DNA of 64,000 bases from Vreelandella titanicae BH1 (GTDB taxonomy: Bacteria > Pseudomonadota > Gammaproteobacteria > Pseudomonadales > Halomonadaceae). Numbering within the stretch: position 1 is the first letter of the stretch; each line of letters begins with the position of its first letter. The notes under the pieces were generated by a model, which worked only from the letters and a program-made list of their open reading frames with translations, did not search any database and was not told the DNA's origin. The translations under genes and the position numbers were made by a program. Of the stretch, positions 62,035 to 64,000 are shown piece by piece. The stretch covers positions 496,001 to 560,000 of the forward strand of contig NZ_AOPO01000001.1 in NCBI RefSeq assembly GCF_000336575.1, given 5' to 3'.

Positions 62035-64000
62035 GCGAACAATCGATTTGGGCCGGCTGGAAATTAACGCCTCCGATACAAGCAAGTACTGACGGCGAAG
62101 CGTCGCGGCGCTATCAACGCGCACGCGAAAAATACAAAGAGCTGTCCTCAGCGCTAAATCAGCTAGAGGCTCGAGTGCCGGGGGCCATGGAAGGACGCCT
62201 TGGATTGGACTTTCCTGAACGAGCTACCAGCGATGCGTTTGAGTCGCTTCACACGATCACAAGCCCACAAAAGCTACGCCAACAGCATAATTTTTTAGTG
62301 AAAGGATTGGAGCGCGGCACGCGAGAACTGGATTGGCGAGTGAGTATTCCAAGCCCTATGGTCACGCTGCCACGCAAATCGCCACCAGTCACGACGGACT
62401 CTTTTAGTCAGCTACACGGCTGGGATACCGCTGTAAACAAGCACGATCAATTATTGCCACCCACTAACCTTCGGCAGGATGAATTAAAAAAATGGCTGGC
62501 GGGGCGTTTTTTATTTCAGCTGGTTCGCGAAGGCGCGTTACTCAATAAAGAGGGGTTAAAACAGGTTCCTACAGCCGTCGTTGACGGTATCGCGTTTGAG
62601 AAGAACATGGCCTATCTAACGCTGAAAAAAGAACTTCAAGCCGGAAGATCCGGTAGCAAAAAGGAAACCAACTCGGCTAAAGCCTGTCTTGACGAGTCAC
62701 CTGATAATATTTTGGAGTATGAACAACACTACCAATACAGACGCCTCTTTCTGAGCCCTATGAGTCAGCTTTTGCTACTGAATTACTACCAGCAACGTGG
62801 TCGCAGCTGGCCGCCGTCTGACAGCGCCGAAGCGTGTCTACTTTATTACGCAAAACGCCTCTCCAGCGAACTGGCTAGAGTGAGGCTAACAGCGCTTCTT
62901 TCCGTCGCAAAAACATCGGCATCGATGGAAATGCCGCCTCTCTTAACCCACTACGCTAGCCACGCAGACGCATCTTCATCGCTACGACCGAGCGCATGGC
63001 GTCGACTTGTCAGCCGACAGGTAGTGTCCGTTACTACAGATGAAGTAACCGAAGACGAGGAAGACACTCATCCAGCCTTTACTGTATTCCCGGCGCGTGG
63101 TCGCTCGTACCCTGATCAGCTTAAGAGATACAGACAGCTACAGGCCTGTTTTGCAGCCTCCTCATCTCGAAAAACAGGAAAAACCAAGGCCATTGCCAAC
63201 ATCAACACGTTCTTAGCCACACCCGAGCAAAACGGCGTCATGATGACGCTATTAGCGGCTTGGTGTAAAACGCTGATCCGTAAAGGAGGTCGAGTTAAAT
63301 CTACATTAACCATCAGTACAGTTGCCACCTACCTTTCTATTATTGCACGTCCGCTGATTACTCACGAACACACGATTGACGAGTTGGAAATCGCCACCAC
63401 CGATGAATGGGAAAAGCTTTACGAGACTGTGCTTAATGACGCTAAAACATCGGCCAGCCGCATCAGAACGCAAAGTCGTTTACGCGATTTTCATCATTAT
63501 TTATCCAACGCCTATGCTGTTCCGCCCATGGCGTTTGAGGCAGCTGGCCAGCAACAACGTCGCGTAGATGTGAATGTTATTACGCCCGCCGAATACCGTC
63601 GGGCGATCGCTATGATTGAATCGTCTAAACAGACTCAACGTTTCAAAACCATGCAACAACTTGCGTTGATACTTGGTTATCGACTAGGACTTCGCCGCAA
63701 TGAATGCGCCTCACTGCTTTTACATGACATAGCCTATCTGCCGGACAGACCTGAAATGTCAGGGGACGTCATCGTACGCGCGAACAAATTTCACAACGGC
63801 AAAAGCTACTCAGCAACACGACGACTACCACTATGGTTATTGATGCCGGAAGAACGAGCGCTGCTAACCGACTGGGTACAACAGCGCCGTGGCGAAGTTA
63901 CGACACGTTCCGTCGAAAAGCAGCTACTGTTTTGCCGTAGTGGAGACGGTAACTCATTGCTAGAAGACAACGTGCTTTTCAGGCCGATTCAGATCGCCCT
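62031..64000 (+). CDS. Second large tyrosine recombinase (3' end beyond the window)
   Basis: The frame is open from ATG 62031 to the window edge, at least 656 codons. A long N-terminal region of unknown fold (about residues 1-430) includes a helical core-binding-like segment (about 435-500). The catalytic domain then begins, with box I LALILGYRLGLRRNECASLLLHDI (about 541-564) carrying the expected arginine. Box II and the tyrosine lie outside the window. The ATGA overlap with the 794-aa gene means the two are coupled and probably work as a pair. Confidence 0.78.
   Translation, partial: MSEQSIWAGWKLTPPIQASTDGEASRRYQRAREKYKELSSALNQLEARVPGAMEGRLGLDFPERATSDAFESLHTITSPQKLRQQHNFLVKGLERGTRELDWRVSIPSPMVTLPRKSPPVTTDSFSQLHGWDTAVNKHDQLLPPTNLRQDELKKWLAGRFLFQLVREGALLNKEGLKQVPTAVVDGIAFEKNMAYLTLKKELQAGRSGSKKETNSAKACLDESPDNILEYEQHYQYRRLFLSPMSQLLLLNYYQQRGRSWPPSDSAEACLLYYAKRLSSELARVRLTALLSVAKTSASMEMPPLLTHYASHADASSSLRPSAWRRLVSRQVVSVTTDEVTEDEEDTHPAFTVFPARGRSYPDQLKRYRQLQACFAASSSRKTGKTKAIANINTFLATPEQNGVMMTLLAAWCKTLIRKGGRVKSTLTISTVATYLSIIARPLITHEHTIDELEIATTDEWEKLYETVLNDAKTSASRIRTQSRLRDFHHYLSNAYAVPPMAFEAAGQQQRRVDVNVITPAEYRRAIAMIESSKQTQRFKTMQQLALILGYRLGLRRNECASLLLHDIAYLPDRPEMSGDVIVRANKFHNGKSYSATRRLPLWLLMPEERALLTDWVQQRRGEVTTRSVEKQLLFCRSGDGNSLLEDNVLFRPIQIA

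Noticed and set aside
63116..63567. Short frames on both strands inside the last recombinase gene
   Set aside because: They overlap the long open frame that carries the recombinase box I motif and have no support of their own.

Overview
The window reads as a chromosome segment from a gammaproteobacterium, most likely a Halomonas-type halophile. I infer this from the mix of tripartite tricarboxylate (TctABC), TAXI-type TRAP and BCCT-like transport genes and the overall protein character; no rRNA or species marker is present to prove it. It is dense in transport and catabolic genes and carries several broken insertion sequences.

Layout. 1-2.2 kb: the end of a TctC-type binding protein, then tctB and tctA. 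2.3-8.1 kb: a phosphonate-type ABC importer (ATPase, two permeases, binding protein) with an alkaline-phosphatase-superfamily hydrolase, and a divergent GntR/UTRA regulator. 8.2-8.5 kb: a frameshifted BCCT transporter relic. 8.9-11.4 kb: a large AAA ATPase resembling the RloC/PrrC anticodon-nuclease group. 11.45-11.54 kb: a terminator and a 47-bp 3' fragment of tRNA-Arg(CCG), which looks like the end of an integrated element with the element lying to its right.

11.5-25 kb: IS30 scrap, a cupin and AraC pair, then a cyclic-amide (5-oxoproline, hydantoin or lactam) module: hyuB, hyuA, an NCS1 permease, pxpC, pxpB, biotin carboxylase, biotin carrier and pxpA, with a divergent LysR. 25-28 kb: a MarR regulator and a 3-hydroxybenzoate 4-monooxygenase-like flavoprotein. 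28-36 kb: aldehyde dehydrogenase, a ThDP enzyme, LysR, a class II aldolase and a TAXI-TRAP transporter. 36.3-37.5 kb: a decayed IS3-family element.

37.6-49.3 kb: a phthalate upper pathway. A DMT transporter, TAXI-TRAP transporter, 4,5-dihydroxyphthalate decarboxylase and phthalate 4,5-dioxygenase oxygenase run on the minus strand; the dioxygenase reductase, dihydrodiol dehydrogenase and a MarR regulator run on the plus strand. An intact IS3-family element and an older IS3 relic sit between the two divergent arms. Together these enzymes would take phthalate to protocatechuate; the 3-hydroxybenzoate hydroxylase would feed the same intermediate. Ring-cleavage genes are not in the window.

49.9-55.9 kb: a branched-chain-type ABC importer (livFGMHK order) divergent from an amidase. 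56-58.6 kb: a 166-bp MITE-like element and a run of small minus-strand genes, including two antitoxin-like proteins without visible toxins. 58.9-64 kb: an unusual repeat structure followed by a tightly coupled three-gene operon. It encodes a 169-aa unknown protein, a 794-aa protein with what look like two tandem tyrosine-recombinase domains, and a second large tyrosine recombinase cut by the window edge. This operon and the RloC-like gene beside the tRNA fragment are the most interesting parts of the window.
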